From Candidatus Bathyarchaeota archaeon (GTDB lineage: Archaea; Asgardarchaeota; Lokiarchaeia; Sigyniarchaeales; Sigyniarchaeaceae), in contig WJJB01000020.1 in NCBI GenBank assembly GCA_014729935.1, forward strand, positions 1 to 8,235: a stretch of 8,235 nt of DNA. The letters run 5' to 3'. Shown here one piece after another: positions 6,482 through 8,235 of the stretch. The notes under the pieces are model-generated. The model worked only from the letters and a program-made list of their open reading frames with translations, was not told the DNA's origin and made no database searches. Position 1 is the stretch's first letter. The number at the start of each line of letters is the position of its first letter. Made by a program: the position numbers and the translations under genes.

Positions 6482-6525
6482 AATGGGAGATTGCATGGCT
6501 TTCTTGGATGGATTCAGGCACGATT

Positions 6526-7485
6526 TCATTCGTCTCCACGATTGCTTGTTTCATGTTGTTTTTCAAGCATCTCAGTGGAGATCGCTGCCGCCGCATTGAA
6601 TCGTTCCATGACCGATTTATAGTCATCGTTCTTCGCATAGAATTCCCGTAAATCAAGGAAGGTCCTTTCAAACGCTTGGTAATTACCATTTTTAATAATT
6701 TCGATCATTTCCTTGGAGCTTTGCTGGTAAGGTCTAAGAAGATCCTTGAAAGCAGGATTTTCCATTTCTATCGTCCCATAAATGAACGGTTCTTGGAGGG
6801 TTACTTCCTGGGATATTAAATGTTGGAGATGGAAGGTCGTTCCCCCGAATTTCTTGAGAAGGTTGATATCGATCTGGTGTTCACGTAATATTTTCGCGAA
6901 CAGCAAGTTCATGAAATGTGGCAAGGCAAGGGTGAAGGCAATGTACTTGTCGTGCTCGCTGGGAGTCGATTCGATGATGATTGGTCCTTCGGGTTCAATC
7001 AGGGCCCTGAACCGCTTCAGAATGGTTTTGTCATTTTGAAGGTCAATGAGGATGAAATTCTTGTTTTTCATGCTTGATGCACCAGGACCAAACATGGGAT
7101 GGGTGCTCAATACATTGATACCATGTTTTTTCTTGGCATTTCTCAAGATTTCAGGGATCCTGCCCTTGACAGATGCGATATCAACGACAATGGCTCCATT
7201 CTTCATGAGCGGAGCAACTTCGTGGATTACAGCTTCATGTGCAGGGATCGGGATTGAAAGCAAGACCCAATCAGAATGGGGAATGCAATCATGATACCGT
7301 GAAGTTAAATCCAATTTTTCGCTTTCCTTGAAACAAGGATGTCCCTTCATTAATTGATTGAGCCGGTCCTCGGTTCTTGAATAACCAAAAACCCTCCAAT
7401 CTCTTTCCAAGAAGAACTTGGCGAACCATGTTCCCATTTTACCGGTGATTCCAACAATGGTAATGATTTTCTCATCATCCTTCAT
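6526..7485 (-). CDS. tyrA: Prephenate dehydrogenase family protein (TyrA)
   Basis: TyrA enzymes oxidatively decarboxylate prephenate (or arogenate) with NAD(P)+ on the route to tyrosine. The 319-residue product has an N-terminal Rossmann domain with GITGKMG (12-18), a family-typical DIASVKG (102-108) and the HPMFGPG motif (129-135), whose His is the catalytic residue in characterised members. The C-terminal helical domain begins around residue 175 with SEHDKYIAFTLALPHFMN (176-193), another conserved segment with His 190. There is no chorismate mutase or ACT domain, so feedback control by such a domain is not expected. Substrate and cofactor preference cannot be read from the sequence. ATG 7485 has a strong upstream AGGAGGAT site. 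No other aromatic-pathway gene is present; the lipoyl-protein gene is divergent upstream. Confidence 0.92.
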   Translation of the reverse strand: MKDDEKIITIVGITGKMGTWFAKFFLERDWRVFGYSRTEDRLNQLMKGHPCFKESEKLDLTSRYHDCIPHSDWVLLSIPIPAHEAVIHEVAPLMKNGAIVVDIASVKGRIPEILRNAKKKHGINVLSTHPMFGPGASSMKNKNFILIDLQNDKTILKRFRALIEPEGPIIIESTPSEHDKYIAFTLALPHFMNLLFAKILREHQIDINLLKKFGGTTFHLQHLISQEVTLQEPFIYGTIEMENPAFKDLLRPYQQSSKEMIEIIKNGNYQAFERTFLDLREFYAKNDDYKSVMERFNAAAAISTEMLEKQHETSNRGDE

Positions 7486-7494
7486 CTCATTGCT

Positions 7495-7502
7495 ATCCTC
7501 CT
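7495..7502 (-). promoter_or_regulatory. Shine-Dalgarno site of tyrA
   Basis: AGGAGGAT on the minus strand lies nine bases before ATG 7485. A second ATG at 7490-7488 is closer but opens only ATG-AGA-TGA, a two-residue frame whose stop overlaps the tyrA start codon; whether that matters for translation is unknown. Confidence 0.6.
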
Positions 7503-7574
7503 GGTTTCAATATGATTCAATTACTTCAACCTTTTTTTCAATCCCATCACTGGTGTTTCATTCTCTTCGCTCAG

Positions 7575-7603
7575 GCAACTGAATTTTGTTGGTTTCAGGT
7601 TGC
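7575..7603. other. Imperfect inverted repeat between tyrA and the lipoyl-protein gene
   Basis: GCAACTGAA (7575-7583) is complementary to TTCAGGTTGC (7594-7603) with one extra G, separated by ten bases. It sits in the middle of the divergent intergenic region and could be a regulator site or an RNA hairpin. The rest of the 7486-7765 gap shows no gene. Confidence 0.3.
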
Positions 7604-7701
7604 AATACATGCAAGAATAGAAGCTAGGTTGATGGTCTCCCGCTATTCCGTGTCTTGGCGAGCGTTAAACTAACTCCTATACTGTGTTTCAAGACAAAAT
7701 T

Positions 7702-7718
7702 GAAAAATCTATTTATCT
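7702..7718 (+). promoter_or_regulatory. Candidate promoter box for the lipoyl-protein gene
   Basis: GAAAAATCTATTTATCT combines a purine-rich BRE-like part with a TATA-like TTTAT core. Transcription from about 25 bases downstream would give a short leader that includes the GGAGGT site. A second A/T box, TTAATATATT at 7727-7736, lies too near the start codon to keep that site in the message. Confidence 0.38.
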
Positions 7719-7753
7719 TGTACTGGTTAATATATTGCTGGTTGAATCATGAT

Positions 7754-7759
7754 GGAGGT
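7754..7759 (+). promoter_or_regulatory. Strong Shine-Dalgarno site of the lipoyl-protein gene
   Basis: GGAGGT lies six bases before ATG 7766, near-ideal spacing, and fixes this start. It is the strongest ribosome binding site in the window. Confidence 0.7.
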
Positions 7760-7765
7760 TAAAAA

Positions 7766-8182
7766 ATGGTTACCATAGGAGATTTCGAGTTTCCCGAGGA
7801 TAGAATGTATTCTGACAATCATTTATGGATATTTCAGGAGGGCTCTTCGGTCACGGTTGGTGTTGATCCCATGGGATTTGCAATTGCAGGTGATATCTCG
7901 ATGATCAGGGTGAAAAAGGTTGGAAAATCCATGAAAAAGGGGAGGGCATTCGGGACCATGGAATCTGGCAAGGGCGTGATATCTCTAAAATCACCATTCA
8001 ATGGAACAATAACCGAAGTGAATCCCGTGGTTCAAGACAAGCAATTTGACAGCATCAAGGAAAATCCCTATGAAACTTGGTTGATCAAGGCGGAATTATC
8101 CGATACGAGCGAGCTGGATGGTTTGATGAAAACAGTCGCCGAGATCAGTAAATGGGCTAAGGAAGAATTATCCCAGTTGTGA
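7766..8182 (+). CDS. GcvH-like lipoyl carrier protein
   Basis: The 138-residue product matches glycine cleavage H protein in length and layout. An N-terminal YSDNHLWIFQEG (15-26) corresponds to the usual Y-x-x-x-H-x-W segment, then TVGVDPMGFAIAGDI (30-44), then the lipoyl site FGTMESGKGVISLKSP (62-77) with Lys 69 in the position that carries lipoate, then GTITEVNP and a C-terminal ENPYETWLIK (98-107) typical of GcvH. The family shuttles aminomethyl groups among glycine cleavage enzymes; related single-domain lipoyl proteins (LbpA) serve the sHdr sulfur-oxidation system. Neither gcvT/gcvP, sHdr nor lipoate ligase genes are in view, so I cannot choose. Substitutions such as SGKGV where many H proteins have SVKAV make a GcvH-like paralogue plausible. 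Confidence 0.9.
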   Translation: MVTIGDFEFPEDRMYSDNHLWIFQEGSSVTVGVDPMGFAIAGDISMIRVKKVGKSMKKGRAFGTMESGKGVISLKSPFNGTITEVNPVVQDKQFDSIKENPYETWLIKAELSDTSELDGLMKTVAEISKWAKEELSQL

Positions 8183-8197
8183 CTACATCTCCAATTC

Positions 8198-8206
8198 TAT
8201 TTTTCC
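8198..8206 (+). terminator. T-rich end after the lipoyl-protein gene
   Basis: A run of five T residues (8200-8204) lies 17 bases past the stop codon, fitting an archaeal T-run terminator. No hairpin is seen. The remaining bases to the window end show no gene. Confidence 0.3.
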
Positions 8207-8235
8207 ACGTCCCAATCCGGGAGTCAATCCAATCC

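Noticed and set aside
6397..6651. Plus-strand frame overlapping the end of tyrA
   Set aside because: It is an antisense shadow of tyrA and the following spacer, with no motif or ribosome site.
7604..7700. Possible tRNA or other structural RNA in the tyrA upstream gap
   Set aside because: No T-arm GTTCRANNC signature with matching stems and no cloverleaf could be built.

Overview
The window looks like chromosomal DNA of an archaeon, quite possibly an Asgard archaeon. The archaeal evidence is a uS10 of the archaeal/eukaryotic-like 104-residue form, TATA-like boxes about 25-50 bases ahead of several genes, a mixture of strong Shine-Dalgarno sites (tyrA, the lipoyl-protein gene) and starts with none, and T-run ends instead of hairpin terminators. 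The Asgard suggestion rests mainly on a Ras-superfamily small GTPase-like protein and is an inference; no rRNA or other marker is present to fix the lineage.

Layout, left to right. Positions 1-159 (minus) hold the first 53 codons of a radical SAM protein of the spore-photolyase-like (COG1533) type, cut by the window edge. Positions 178-723 (minus) encode only the C-terminal six helices of a major facilitator superfamily transporter; the same frame continues upstream to about 1060 but is broken by three stops, so the transporter is probably decaying. Positions 1101-1415 (minus) are rps10, with its own promoter-like box, preceded by a possible small basic-protein gene (1495-1683, minus). Two plus-strand genes follow: a 199-residue protein with a C-terminal zinc ribbon (1703-2302) and a 642-residue protein with C-terminal TPR-like repeats (2381-4309). 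After a 246-base non-coding gap comes purD (4556-5869), which converges with a Ras-like pseudo-GTPase (5874-6398, minus) with only four bases between the stops. tyrA (6526-7485, minus) lies upstream of the GTPase-like gene on the same strand. A 280-base divergent gap then leads to a GcvH-like lipoyl carrier gene (7766-8182, plus).

The recognisable genes belong to unrelated core functions: translation (uS10), purine synthesis (PurD), tyrosine synthesis (TyrA) and lipoyl-linked one-carbon or electron-transfer chemistry (GcvH-like). They do not form one pathway or operon. I see no CRISPR array, insertion sequence, tRNA, rRNA or clear defence system. The most unusual item is the small GTPase-like protein, which keeps the overall Ras-like motif order but lacks the P-loop lysine and has altered G3 and G4 motifs, suggesting a pseudo-GTPase. 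Next in interest are the radical SAM fragment with serine in place of the second cluster cysteine, the half transporter, and the two proteins of unknown function.
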